Source of the DNA: Mikania micrantha
Taxonomy: Eukaryota; Streptophyta; Magnoliopsida; Asterales; Asteraceae
NCBI GenBank assembly: GCA_009363875.1
Contig: CM018698.1
Span: 54,094,067 to 54,158,066, forward strand
DNA: 64,000 bases
Direction: 5' to 3'
The position numbers and the translations under genes were made by a program. Under the pieces are notes generated by a model that saw only the letters and a program-made list of their open reading frames with translations, made no database searches and was not told the DNA's origin. Of this stretch, positions 21,883 to 33,132 are shown piece by piece (the first letter of the stretch is position 1; every line of letters begins with the position of its first letter).

Positions 21883-24622
21883 TGTGACAATCCGACTTTT
21901 CGGTAAATTCTGTTAACTGAAAACTAACAGAATTGTTACGAAACGTCACATAAACAATTTGTAATGTTAAAATCTAGCAAAACAAGTGCATAAACACTTG
22001 AATTGTATGAATGTCTCATTCAATTTAAGTAAACACACAACTTTGACTTTCATAAGTCAAAATGAATGTAAAAGTCTTGCAATTTTTTCGAATTTGAACT
22101 AAAATCTGAAAAATTGTTGGGGTAAACGATTACTAATCATCATATTGATGATTATCAACAGTTTCCATACGTTATTGATGCATTAATTAGTCGCATTAAT
22201 CCATTAGAGAACTTGAGAGTCGAAACCGTCACTATGAGTTCTCAAATCCACACAAATCGATTTTGTCTCTCACAATTGAAACTCCAAACATCCAAGTCGG
22301 CATCCTCAGAAGAGAATACAAGCAGTGATTTGATCTCAGAGCTTCGAATTGGAGAATTGGATTTCGTAGAGGCCGAACCTAGGGCTAGAAGTCGACCTCG
22401 TTCAATTGATCATCAAAACAAGTAAGTTCTTGTTCCTATACCTTCTAACATGGCCGACTAAGGATAACCACATCTCAATTTCGGCTGTTAACATCGAATA
22501 GTAGGAGTTTTGATTTCTAGGGTTCTTGCAATAAACGATTTGGGGTTTCGGTCGAGATGGGTTTAAAAATGAAATCCAATAGTACCATTAGTTTCAGAAA
22601 CCTCCGATCAAGCTAAACCACATTCCAATTTCATTAATCATACACGAATTTATTGATTTCAATTCTAGGGTTTTTAGAACAAAACGGTTTTGGGGATTTT
22701 TATCTAGATGTGTTCTAGAATCAAATTAAATCATCTTAGTAGTTTCAGAGTATACCGATTAAGCTTAACCCCATGATGATTCATGGTTTTAATTTCGAAT
22801 TTCACAAGATTGATAATTAGGGTTCATAAGGAAAACGTTTTTGGGGATTTCGAATGTAACAGTTTTAAAAATCAAATTGGATGATATAAGTAGATTCAGA
22901 AGAGATCGACTAAGGTTAAACCTAAATTAATTGTTGCTATTAGCATCGAATTGATTGATTTCAAGTTTCTAGGGTTTGTTATAGGAACGAAATTGGGATT
23001 TTGATTCAAAGGAGTTTAAAAATGAAATTAATAGTTATGGTTAGTTTCAGAATGCATCGAGGAAGGAAATCCCTATGTTAATCACATCTAACAATAACAA
23101 ATTGCATGAATTCAATGGTTAGGGTTCTTAATCAAAACGAATTGGGGATTTTTGCTTTGAACGAGTTAATACCCGAATTAAACCATGTAGGGAGGTTCGA
23201 AATATGTTAAATGATAAAAACCCTATGGTGTTGGAACTGATCGGGCTCGAATTGTGGGTCAATTGGGTGTGGATTTGCTTCGGCTATGATTAGTTATGGG
23301 ATCAATGGGCCGATTGGGCTTATAAGAGTTAAAAACCAGATATGTTATCAAAATCTGGAATAGAGGAGATGGTAGGGGTGTGGGGGTGTTGAGTTGGAGG
23401 TCACGGGTTCGAACCCGGCCCCAACAGTTTTTGGGATTTTAATGTTGTTTTTAGTATTTTGGTCATAATTTACTCGTTTTAACTCCGATTCGACTCGTTC
23501 GAATTACGTTAGAACCAGAATTCAATTCCGAACATTTTAGAATGATAAAATTCACATTTTAGACCGAGCACGTAATCGCGTATACTTACGTTATTTAAAT
23601 AAAATCATGAACGATTACATGGTTTTATTTAAACGATTATAAAGACATGCGTACATACGTATGCATATTCTTAACACTCTAACATACGTGTGTTGACACG
23701 TATGTGATATTAAGCACAAAACGACTATCTGAATAACACTAGGTTATTGTTTAAACACAGATTCTTCGTAGAGGATTTTCTACGCGAGTTCACGTGTGTT
23801 TGATCATTCTGCTACAATCAAAGGTGCGTACACGGCCCCTTTCTTATTTTAACTGTTTTGGGGGAGAAAACATGTGCAACAAACACTTTTAGATACATAT
23901 CACTTGCATGAGTTAGCTGTTTACATTGAGTGTAAAAATAGCATTACAAGTCCTTACATTTCGAACCGTTTAGTTTGCCGTAGTGCAAAGCGTGGTAGTT
24001 GGAAATAGATCTATTAGGTTTGACAAACCTCACTTGGTAGATGGGATTTACGCAAGTGTTTGACTGACCAAACACACATTACTATTGTTTGTGCTAGACA
24101 ATAGTGGCAAGGCAAAACATGCGATAGCATGCAACAGTGAGCTTCGATGTCGACCACTTATGTAAATAGTACAAATGACTAGCTATCATGACTATGCATG
24201 TGTGGTTATGTTATCTGCAAACATTTTGTTCAAACTGTGGTTTCAAACATTTGTGAATGCTTAAACCTGTGTAATGTACCAACCTTTGTGTTGACTTGAT
24301 TTACATGTTTTCTCAGGACGCTAAGGTACACAAGAAAGCAGGCATGGACTAGGAGATCGAGTCGCATGCATATTTGACATTTCTGTTATTTAGATTTGAA
24401 CATTTGGGATTCTGTTTTGTAATTTACATTTTACAACTGTTACGTTTGTTATTGTTTTAAAACGCTTCCGCAAACTTTGAAAACTTTGATATTACAATTT
24501 TAGACCAAAGTATGTTTTGAAAATTCATATAGAGGTCTTCGTTATGTCTAATGATCTAAGATCCTGGTTTGTCACGTTCCCAAACGGTATGATTCCGTTA
24601 GTTGAAAATTGGGGGTGTGACA
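21883..24622 (+). mobile_element. Solo LTR, Gypsy-like, 2.7 kb
   Basis: Begins TGTGACAATCCGACTTTTCG and ends GGGGGTGTGACA, with an exact target duplication atctg at 21878-21882 and 24623-24627. It splits gag without a frame change. There is no internal gene. A tRNA-like B box (gggttcgaaccc, 23405-23416) lies in the middle. The 3' part shares sequence style with the outer LTR at 36117-51860 (ggggga-rich block, acatgtgcaac). Confidence 0.92.
23370..23428 (+). other. tRNA-like segment inside the solo LTR
   Basis: Contains ggaggtcacgggttcgaacccggcc, split here as ggaggtcac and gggttcgaacccggcc. The B box GGTTCGAACCC matches the RNA polymerase III consensus. A complete cloverleaf is not evident and no A tail follows, so this is neither a working tRNA nor a full SINE. 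A similar segment lies in the solo LTR at 39661-42613. Confidence 0.5.
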
Positions 24623-24627
24623 ATCTG

Positions 24628-25558
24628 CAGGAATACCATCCAAATCCTCTTGACATAGCTAAAAGAAGTTTGATTCTTCTGCTAGTAAGGCTCCTTGACC
24701 GGAAGTGATCAATGGAACAGAAGTTGCAGAGGGAGTAGTATTAGAAGTTGATGGTGTGGGAGTTTCAGGATGGGTGACTATCGGTTGTGTGGTAGAATGA
24801 AAGATTGGCTGATAACTCTGGTAAGAAGAGGTTTGAACAGGAACATGTAGTGCAGCTGAACCTGATGGGAAAGAGATAGATGGCTTTAACTCTTGAGAAT
24901 CAATTTCCATTTGGTATGCACTTAGTATACCAAATAACTCTCCAAGAGTTAGAGTTTTCAGGTTTTCAGTTCTTCTGATAGTCACTGAATAGATATTCCA
25001 GGCCTTTGGAAGAGATCTCAGAAACTTTCTGAGCACATCTTGGTTGTCCATCTTCACACCTGCAATGGTTAACTCATCAACAAGCTGGACATACCTTAGG
25101 TACTGAGAAGCCATGTTCTCATTGTTCAGTTGGCAGAAATTCTCAAACTTCTACTTCAGCATGTCCTTTTTTTTCTCCTTGACATCATCCGATCCTTCAT
25201 ACATCTACTTTAGAGAGTTCCACAACTCTTGAGCAGATTTGCATTTCTTGAATGCATGTATAATGGAGTTAGGGATCGACATCTGGATGAGCCAAAGTGC
25301 CTTGGAGTCAACCTCCATCTTCTTGTAATCTTCGTCAGAGTACATGGATGGTTCTTTTGGAACGGCAGCTCCACCAGCTCCTGCAACAGCAATGGTAGGA
25401 ATGTAAGGACCCTCAAGAACTGACTTCTAGAGTTTGAAGTCTTGGTTCCTGACGAATCCTTCCATTCTGACTTTCCAAGTATCAAAGTCATTAGGAGTGA
25501 ACATCGGTGGTTTGTTGAGAGTGCCATTTTCTGTATCATGTTTGTTTAGAGCAGCCAT
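24628..25558 (-). pseudogene. gag: Copia gag, N-terminal part
   Basis: The start ATG is at 25558, about 100 bp inside the primer site. Early residues read KPPMFTPNDFDTWKVRMEGF, typical of the Copia Gag N-terminus. The frame is stopped soon after (FKL stop, near 25430) and damaged again to about 25140. It then continues as the UBN2-type Gag core (QYLRYVQLVDELTIAGVKM, FLRSLPKAW, LTLGELFGILSAYQME) to a Pro/Thr/Ser-rich linker. A stop near 24659 lies shortly before the solo LTR junction. Confidence 0.88.
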
Positions 25559-25658
25559 TTGAACAAATACAGAAAATATGAGTTTTGAATTAGTGAGATT
25601 TTAGAAGAAACCAGACTGGTAAACTTAAAGATGATTAATCACTTAAGTTCAAGAACAT

Positions 25659-25671
25659 GGCTCTGATACCA
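25659..25671 (-). promoter_or_regulatory. Primer-binding site for initiator tRNA-Met
   Basis: Read on the - strand it is TGGTATCAGAGCC, the classic Copia match to the 3' end of plant tRNA-iMet. It lies two bases inside the right LTR. This fixes the right LTR as the 5' LTR. Confidence 0.95.
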
Positions 25672-25673
25672 CT

Positions 25674-26553
25674 TGTTGGATCGGGTTGTTAACTTCAAAC
25701 AACACTTCACAAGTATTTCTTTCTACCAAATCTAACAGATGCGAAATCTCTGTTAGAAGGATCTCTCAAACACTCAAGGCAAGCAAATAATATTTGAACA
25801 CAAGTAAGAACACAAGAATAAATATTAAGCTCAAAGATATATTTCTCTCAAATGTAAGTTAAGGTTTACAACCAACAAGCACACTTATACAAGTTACAAT
25901 GAGAGGTTATATAGCCAAGGCTACAACCGTATTCTCGTAGGAATACAAGTTGGGTATACTAGACAATAAAACAAGAGAAAGCTTATTCTAATATCAAAAG
26001 TGTCTTAACAGGCTAAGACACTCAATTACAATCATTACAGAAATAGACATTGACTTTACAAAAGACTAGCTAAATACAAAAGGCATTTAAAGATTTGATC
26101 TTCAAAGGCTTCAGACAATCTTCTGCATTAAATGCTGCTGAGGAGAAGTAAGGTGCTGTGTCTGACTATCGGTACGTTATCTTTGTATTTAATCAGACCA
26201 ACATGTCTGTTGTCAGCACCTTTTGTACCATAAAAGGCAATCAGCTACAGTCTTTGTCAGAGGATTAACCTTGGAAGTCTTTGTCTTCAGAAGATGATAA
26301 GGAGAATCATCGGAAGCTTTTATCCTTCAGAAGCTTCAATTCTTCGGAAGCTCTGAATCTTTAAATCTTCTAAGTGTTTGGCCTTCCGAAGCAGTTTGTC
26401 TTGTATAGCCTTCGGTAGAAGTAAGTTACTCTTCAGAAGCAATTCTGCTTCCGAAGAATGACTCCTTCCTTTCGAAGGCTGTTTGTCTTTGTAGAGTCAA
26501 GTACTTAGACAAATAAGAAGTTTGGTGAGCGTCAGCCGTTATTAGTCTTTACA
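25674..26553 (-). repeat. 5' LTR of the Copia element (right copy)
   Basis: 880 bp, tgttggatcg to gtctttaca on the + strand, followed by taatg (26554-26558). CTTCCGAAG palindromes are concentrated at about 26300-26480. It differs from the left LTR by about 36 substitutions by eye, roughly 4%. Confidence 0.95.
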
Positions 26554-26558
26554 TAATG

Positions 26559-27829
26559 TTTAACAATTGATATCTTTAAAATATCTGACGTTAAAAATTT
26601 CAGTTATTATTATATTATAAACTAACTTTTAATCTAAAATATAATTTTTGTAATTATTAATGTTAAACGACCTAATTTAAAAATAACGTTAAATATAATG
26701 GAACGAAAGTACGTGTAACTTTCCCTATCAATTTTATTACTTCAAGTTTTAAAAAAAATTAAAAAACGTCATTTTATTAATAAAAATCTCAATGATTAAA
26801 AACTAACTTTTATAAATCAATAATATAAAATATAATTTTTATAATTATTAAAGTTAAACGACCAATTTAAAAATAACGTTAAAAATAATACACCAAAAGT
26901 ATAACTTTCTCTATCAATTTTATTACTTCAATTTCTAAATAAATTAAAAAAAACATCATTTGTTTATAAAAGTCTCATTGTTTAAAAACTCTTTTTGTAG
27001 TATATTTTTTTAACAAAATTATTTTTTTAAGATAACTTGTTTTTTACATAATTTTTTTTAAAAATAAAATATTTATTACTTTAAACTTTTGTTTTTAAAA
27101 AATCCGTATTTTATAAAAAAATTTTAAAGTGCGTTTATAATAAAAATATAAATAATATATTAGTTATTAGTATTATAATTATAATTATTTAATAAGAGAA
27201 AAAATTTATTTAATAAGAAAGAGAAGATAGTTATTTAATTGGAGAGAAAATTAAGTGAATTTATAAAATAAAAAATCTCATTGTTTAAAAACTCTTTTTG
27301 TAGTATATTTTTTTAAGATAACTTGTATTTTACATAAATTTTGTTTTTTAAAAATAAAATATTTATTACTTTAAACTTTTGTTTTTAAAAAAATCCGTAT
27401 TTTATAAAAAGATTTTAAAGTGTGTTTATACTAAAAATATAAATAATATATAAGTTATTAGTATTATAATTATTTAATAAGAGAAAAGATTTATTTAATA
27501 AGAAAGAGAAGATAGTTATTTAATTGGAGAGAAAATTAAGTGAATTTATAAGGAATTGATAAGTGACAATATTACTGTAAGAAGGTAACAAGTGATAATA
27601 AAGATGTAAGAGTGTGACAAATGTCAAATTAATTACTTTTTATTATAAAGTATAGATAAGAGTCTTTCTAAAGAACCAAATCAATCACACATTCTTTAAA
27701 AAAATACCAAAATTAAAATATGTTAAAATTACTAAATGACCTTTTTATTTAAATAGAAAATAACTAAAAAAGAAAAATTCTGATTAACTGAATAAAGTTT
27801 TCTTGAAAATATATATACATATATATATA
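26559..27829. repeat. AT-rich tandem repeats
   Basis: Two sets of direct repeats. Units of about 185 bp lie at 26621-26800 and 26802-26989 (shared ctatcaattttattacttca). Units of about 280-295 bp lie at 26973-27268 and 27276-27551 (shared tctcattgtttaaaaactct and gagagaaaattaagtgaatt). The sets overlap, so the region grew by successive duplication. The rest, to 27829, is AT-rich with no gene and ends in a TA run. Confidence 0.8.
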
Positions 27830-28080
27830 GGGAGATGATCAAATGTTAACTCATATTTATTGCGTTAACCGAATAACTACATCTTATTACTTAGGAGCCC
27901 ATACTAAAGTAAATCTAAAAATGTAGGTTTTTCTTTTTAATTAATGTAGGGCCCACTTACAATAATAAAAAATAAGAAAAAACATACATCATTAGATTTA
28001 CTTTAATGTGGGTCCTAAAGTAATAAGATGTAGTTATTCGGTTATCGCAATAAGGAAGAGTTAACATTCGAATCATCCCC
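27830..28080. mobile_element. Complete TAGGG-ended MITE
   Basis: A 251-bp palindrome. The left arm is gggagatgatcaaatgttaa; the right arm ends ttaacattcgaatcatcccc. The inner block aaccgaataactacatctta is mirrored by taagatgtagttattcggtt. It is flanked by a TA run on the left and (TATG)n on the right, so the target duplication is hidden in the repeats. It is the same family as the half copy at 4246. Confidence 0.88.
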
Positions 28081-28195
28081 TATGTATGTATGTATGTATG
28101 TATGTATGTATGTATGTATGTATGTATGTATGTATGTATGTATGTATGTATGTATGTATGTATGTATGTATGTATGTATGTATGTATGTATGTAT
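28081..28195. repeat. (TATG)n microsatellite
   Basis: About 28-29 uninterrupted TATG units between two elements. TATG/CATG units resume at about 28781-28815 after the next segment. Confidence 0.98.
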
Positions 28196-28780
28196 AGGGC
28201 GGTTTAGCGTACAAAGGGGAAAAACCGTGCGAAAAATAAGAAGGAACTAGAACGGCCATATGTCAACTAAGTAAGGGTATTATTATCCATCTAAACTTAC
28301 AGATTGCGCTATATAAAATTGCAGACTGTCATTTGACACCCATAATTAAGGGACTACCAGGATAAATCACGGATCGTAATTTAACGCACATAATCAAAGA
28401 TCATCTGCATATTCACATACCGTATTATATAAAAATCATGGACTGTCATTTTACATGCTTAATCAAGGACCAACTGCATAATTACAGATCAATAATCACG
28501 GGCCATTTTTTAAAAATCATTGATCACTGCCATACTCAAATTAAAGACAATAACATTCTCAATTTTATGGAGTAATTTTTTTTAAATGGTGAAACTTGAT
28601 TTATCCATTTGAAATCTAAAAATACAGATTATTCATTTTTTGCTCTTTCAGCTTTAATTAACGCAATTTTTTAGTAAAAAGTGAGGACCACAAGATTTTA
28701 ACCACTGATTAATTTAATCAAGCATGCGTAGTCCTTTCCATCCTTCTTACTAAAAAACCCTTAGTAATTGATCCTTCTCC
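28196..28780. mobile_element. Unclassified segment inserted in the TATG array
   Basis: It is bounded on both sides by TATG repeats. The left end gggcggtttagcgtacaaag follows TATA. The right end is attgatccttctcc, followed by aatgtatgtatg. The interior has repeated phrases (ggactgtcattt, atcaaggacca). No protein is encoded. The right end resembles the MITE ends nearby, but clear inverted repeats are not seen, so the class is uncertain. Confidence 0.4.
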
Positions 28781-28815
28781 AATGTATGTATGCATGCATG
28801 TATGTATGTATGTAT

Positions 28816-29921
28816 TTGTGTGTGTATGTATACTCTGGTTAAGTAAACTGACATTTGGAGTAATTTGGGTCATCTGATCAAGACGAAACACAATTTGGAC
28901 CATTTAAAGTAAAAGGCTAGTTTTTCGAGCGATTGCTTATGGGGGCCCATAAACCAACTAACCGAACCGAAGAAAATTGGTCAGTTTCGTCGGCTTTAAA
29001 ACTTGATGGTTCGGTTTATGGTTTGAGTTTCTAAAAACCGAGTGGTTTGGTGCGGCTTGCATTTTTACTAAACTGTATAAACCGCACCAACCGTGTGTGT
29101 GTGTGTGATTATTTGTTTATAAAAAGTATATATATATATGAAACGAAATTCAAAAGCTATGAAGGCTAGAGTCATTCGAAATGGAATATGACTTTAAAAT
29201 TTACTATAAACATGGTAATACGTCATAACATTGCCTAACATATCATACTCTTTTAGACTAATTTTGTTATTTTGAATGATTGGCTTTTGGATTATGATTT
29301 TCGACTTTTGAAATGTGAATTGGAAAAGAACAATGATCTTTAGTTTCATTATATTAACTGTTCTCTATTGTTTTTTATAAAACCATAAAAACTAAACCGT
29401 GAAATCGTCAATACCGGTTGGTTTTGTTTACCCAACTTACGTGATCAATTTGGTGTGTCATTTTTTGTAACCATTGTTAATGCTTTGGTCCAGAAAATAT
29501 TGCAAAAACGACCAAAAACATTTTTATTGCTTGACGTCTCACTCTCTCCTAGACTTCGATGATTACCACTTTTGGCCTTCTTTTTCTCCCCAGATCACCA
29601 ATCATACCATCATATATCATCGACCGACCCAATTCATGTCTTAAGTTTCTAAAACACAGTTTAGTTCATACTATGTCTCCCTCAAAATATGTGTTTCTCT
29701 CTTTATAAATCTATTTGCTTAGGTTTTCCTATTGTCTGGTTTTCACTGCTCACTTGAAACTGTTTATCGCAGGAGGGATCGTTCTTGATGGACTTTCGCG
29801 GTTGGACCCTTATTTGTGCTCAGTTTGGGTTGTGATTTGATATACGAAATTGATTTGTTTGGTGATTCCTTTAGATCCATAAAGGGTTCTCTATTTTCTG
29901 TGTGTGTTGAATTGTTGCTTA
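28816..29921. other. Intergenic region
   Basis: No supported gene. AACCGAACC-rich segments near 28955-29070 and 29380-29440 face each other and may be ends of a degraded hAT-like element. A (GT)n run is near 29095-29107. The part from 29560 to 29920 is less AT-rich, with a TATA-like ctttataaatc (29702), and could be an old gene-flank remnant. I cannot confirm that. Confidence 0.45.
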
Positions 29922-29929
29922 GTTTTGTG

Positions 29930-30240
29930 TAGAGGTGGACAAAAAAAGGGACCCGGAACCGACAACCGGAACTGGAAGCAGAATCGATCATACCCGAACC
30001 GGTGGGTACGAACGGGTACGGTTTTCCAGACAAATTAGAACCGAAACCGGAAAAACCGGAACCGGTTCCACATGTACCCGGCCAAAACCCGAACCGAAGC
30101 CGGCCAAAACCCGAACCGGTCAAAAACCGGTCGAAACCCGGAACTGAAACCGGAACCGAGTCTTGACTTTGTTGACTGGAACTCCAACCGGTTGAAACCG
30201 GAACCGGTTAAAAAAAAAAAACCCGATTTGCACACCTCTA
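29930..30240. mobile_element. hAT-type MITE rich in ACCGG repeats, copy 1
   Basis: 311 bp with an exact 8-bp target duplication gttttgtg (29922-29929 and 30241-30248). Inverted ends are tagaggtggacaaa and tttgcacacctcta. The interior is a run of CCGGAACCGG and AAACCCGAACC variants. The 8-bp duplication and the TAGAGGTG-type end indicate the hAT superfamily. Long open frames in it reflect the repeat, not a gene. Confidence 0.9.
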
Positions 30241-30248
30241 GTTTTGTG

Positions 30249-30490
30249 TTCATGAGTTGGTTTTACTTAATAACAATATAGGGTTTTGTATTATCAAAAT
30301 TTTGTCTATACATAACGAATTGATGAATTCACATGGTTACAACAGTTTTTCGACAGTTATTTCTTAATTTTTAATTAATTTCATGCTTAATTGAATTATT
30401 ATATGTTACTATTTGCATATGCTAAAACGTTTAATGGAAATAGACCCATTTATGCAATTGTTGTTGTTTAGACTATGTGTAGTGGTCACC
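30249..30490. other. Short intergenic stretch
   Basis: AT-rich sequence between the hAT MITE and a duplicated Copia tail. Nothing recognisable. Confidence 0.5.
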
Positions 30491-30992
30491 CCACTGAATC
30501 ACACCCCACCGAAAATTTCTGTCACATTATCACCTCACTGAAAATGTGAGAGATGAGAAAACGGGGTGTGAGAGGAGGAGAAACAGAGAGTGGGTGCCGA
30601 TGAGGGGTAGAAAAAAGAACCACCGGGGAGGGGGCGGTGTGCCCGACGAACCCCGCCGAAGGCTACCCTCCCGCCTTGTGGAACTAAAGTCATGTTATAC
30701 TCAAGAACAACTTACAAGATATGCTTACAAAAGCCTTGAGACCCACTGAATCACACCCCATCGAAATTTTCTGTCACATCATCACCTCACTGAAAATGTG
30801 AGAGGAGAAAACGGGGTGTGAGAGGAGAAGAAACAGAGAGTGGGTGCCGCTCAGGGGTAGAAAAAAGAACCACCGGGGAGGGGGGCGGTGTGCCCGATGA
30901 ACCCCCCGGAAGGCTACCCTCCCGCCTTGTGGAACTAAAGTCATGTTATACTCAAGAACAACTTAGAAGATGTGCTTACAAAAGCCTTGAGA
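30491..30992 (+). repeat. 252-bp tandem duplication over a Copia tail
   Basis: Units 30491-30742 and 30743-30992 are about 95% alike by eye. Each begins ccactgaatcacacccc and ends acaaaagccttgag. Each unit has a GC-rich block (caccggggagg, ggcggtgtgcccga, ggctaccctcccgcc) joined to a Copia RNase H end (gttatactcaagaacaactt). The GC-rich block recalls the Harbinger-like MITE at 59902-60448. The duplication therefore copied a MITE/Copia junction. Confidence 0.85.
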
Positions 30993-31290
30993 AAAAAATT
31001 AGCTTAGCAATTTAATTAAGAGAAATTAGACTGGGAGTGAAGAAGCTTTGAACTAAAACTATTAACTTGATAAAAAATTAGATGTGCATACCAACATTAT
31101 ATGCTACTAGTTGGAAGCAATGCATAGAATTACGACTATTAACTTTATAAAAACAAAATTATTTCAATCTTAATTGTGTACGTGACTGCATATGGTATTA
31201 TACCATGTGGCATTATTCTGATTTCATTTTAAAATATTAAGTTGAGTTGTGAAATTGTAAGAGATTTGGATTTGTGGAGTATTGTTTTGA
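30993..31290 (+). mobile_element. 3' end of a Copia element (remnant A)
   Basis: Continues from the RNase H end through a purine-rich agaaattagactgggagtg into LTR-like sequence. It is colinear with 58740-59080 (shared actattaacttgataaaaaa, gcataccaacattatatg, tatggtattataccatgtgg). Two separated copies of the same tail imply the same Copia family. No matching second LTR is seen in the window. Confidence 0.7.
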
Positions 31291-31860
31291 ACTGAATTAT
31301 AATATTTTATTAATAGGCAAATTTGTTTTAATAATCCAAACTTTTATTAGTTGACCGCTACCGGTCCCAACTTTGAAAATCCTCAATAACAGTCCATACT
31401 TTCGACCTATTTACCTCTTGTGGCCCTCCGTAATTTTTTTTAACCCCGTTAACGTTTTTTCGAATTTCAAACAAATCTTTTATGGTTTTTGGTTAGATTT
31501 AGAATGCGTGTCGAATGATGTATAATTTACCTCAAAACATTGCTCCAAATAATGCGAACGTGAACCAAATTAATAATTCAATACAAACAAGTATAAGATA
31601 TGAAATTAATCATATCAAAACATTCCTTTGGTCCGTATGATCGAGTCTGAACGAAAAACACACACAAATGACAAAACCAGTTGGAGTGAGAATTGTAGTC
31701 AGAACCGATCAACGATGTTCTCCATTCGAATTCCTTCAAATTGAAAGCATCACCGGGTAAGTTTTATATCGTCACAATCAGTTTTAACTAAGGATTTATC
31801 AAATTCGATGAATTTGAGCTGCATATAATTAGGGTTTATTGGATTATGTCGATTTGAGGG
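31291..31860. other. Intergenic region
   Basis: No gene is seen. The stretch at 31330-31470 (ccaactttgaaaatcctcaa, then gtggccctccgtaa) has the style of a MULE or other TIR-element end, but no partner end was found. Confidence 0.4.
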
Positions 31861-32215
31861 AAGCTAGTATGTATATGTTTGTTAAAAACGATTCAAATGT
31901 GAACATTTCTTTGCTTGTTTATGTGGATGATATCTTCATTGTTTAGTAATGATAAAAATGAAATCGAGGCTATCAAAGCTTTCCTAAACTCAAAATTTAT
32001 GATTAAAGACCTTGGTGCTTTAAAATTCTTCTTGGACATTGATGTTATTAAACACAAAGATGCTATGCAAAGTAAATAGGAGGTCTGTTACTAAATATTC
32101 TACTTTTTGGGGTGGAAACTTAATATGTTGGAAAAGCAAAAGAAGCATGTTGTCTCTCGATCTACAGCTGAATCTGAGTATCGAGACATGTGTGATGTTA
32201 CATGTTAAGTTATGT
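31861..32215 (+). pseudogene. Copia RT/RNase H fragment
   Basis: A decayed piece of a second Copia lineage. RT motifs read SLLVYVDDIFIV, followed after a stop by FLNSKFMIKDLGALKFFL. After a deletion and frameshift come RNase H residues (SRSTAESEYRDMC, near 32150). The catalytic YVDD box survives, but most of pol is gone. It lies between host DNA and the SINE at 32373. Confidence 0.8.
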
Positions 32216-32372
32216 GTTACCAATTACATAAATACGGCCCTAATAAGCCCAAATCCAACTTCGAGATCGATACACCCAGGCTTCCAGTACGTAAATAGAT
32301 TATGGCATGTAAAGAAAAACTCTATCTTGGGTATTGATCTTCAGAACAGATCATGTAATAATCTGCATTGGT

Positions 32373-32603
32373 ACCAACAAGGCAGTGCATCAGCGGTACC
32401 CTAGGATTATTCCAAATGGACTGTCTCGGGTTCGAAACCCTCCTGTAGTAAGAAAGGAGTCTGTGGTGGGTCAGAGGGTTTTCCTATAAGGTTTCCTCCT
32501 GTGGTGGTTGTGGGGTTCATAGAAGATCCAGGTAACTAGACCTTGGTGACATGGCCTGGAAACAGTAGGCTCATACGATTGAGACTTTCGCCGTTCAAAA
32601 AAA
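32373..32603 (+). mobile_element. tRNA-derived SINE, copy 2
   Basis: 231 bp, B box ggttcgaaacc (32429-32439), ending gccgttc plus A(9-10). A 16-bp target duplication with one mismatch is aataatctgcattggt (32357-32372) and aataatgtgcattggt (32604-32619). The body differs from the SINE at 80-348 except for the tail end, so it is a different family or an old subfamily. Confidence 0.85.
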
Positions 32604-33132
32604 AATAATGTGCATTGGTGTCACTTCTGTTCAATCTTTTCCAAGAACATATAGAAAACAGTGTTTTTACCTAAAGAACTACAAGGCACATGATTGCAGG
32701 TAATTTAAAGAATAGTAAACTATGGTTTTTGCCCATATGGTTTAAAGATTTTAACTATTTCGGTTTAAAATATAATCTTTTGTCAATTCAGACCATATGG
32801 TTTAGACAAAATAGTATCAAACACAAAACAAGTGCAAAATTGAAAGGAATCCAATCTGATTTCAAAGAGATTAGTGATGAATTTATTAAATGCCGTGTGT
32901 TATTCCATAGAACATTAACAACTATAAGAAAAGAAACACATCTATGAACATTTTTTAGCTACTATCAGAAACAAAATTAGCATAAAACTCAACTTACACA
33001 AAGATCTTATCTGGGTATTTAAATCCTTCAAATCAAATGATCAAATCCCCATTTTGAAGAAATCAAACAGTAAGTACTTCAGTTATTCTTGATCATACTT
33101 CTACATAGTTATCATCACATAGATCCCTAATG

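Larger units (their letters stand above)
5696..26553 (-). mobile_element. Sirevirus-like Ty1/Copia LTR retrotransposon, about 20.9 kb with nested insertions
   Basis: Complete outer structure: LTRs at 5696-6574 and 25674-26553, and an exact 5-bp target duplication taatg (5691-5695 and 26554-26558). A tRNA-Met primer site is beside the right LTR and a purine tract beside the left LTR, so transcription runs right to left. In transcription order it carries gag (two zinc knuckles and a coiled coil), protease, integrase, RT and RNase H. That is the Copia order. A long extra ORF follows pol and stops about 30 bp before the purine tract. An extra ORF, a coiled-coil Gag and palindromic spacer motifs are Sirevirus traits. 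All genes carry stops or frameshifts. Three solo LTRs with their own target duplications account for about 8.7 kb. By hand count the two LTRs differ at about 36 of 880 positions (about 4%), so the insertion is not recent. Confidence 0.93.

Noticed and set aside
21931..21946. Alternative left end of the gag-interrupting LTR at tgttacgaaac
   Set aside because: No flanking duplication there. The end at 21883 has the exact atctg duplication and restores the gag frame.
5696..26553. Endogenous pararetrovirus or other integrated plant virus
   Set aside because: The order gag-protease-integrase-RT-RNase H with LTRs, PBS and 5-bp target duplication is that of a Copia retrotransposon. No movement-protein or coat-protein motif is seen.
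28081..28195. CRISPR-like repeat array
   Set aside because: It is an uninterrupted TATG microsatellite without spacers, in plant DNA.
29764..30281. Several open frames rich in Gly/Phe or Pro/Glu in the hAT MITE
   Set aside because: They are by-products of the ACCGG repeat, which is open in many frames. No domain or start context.
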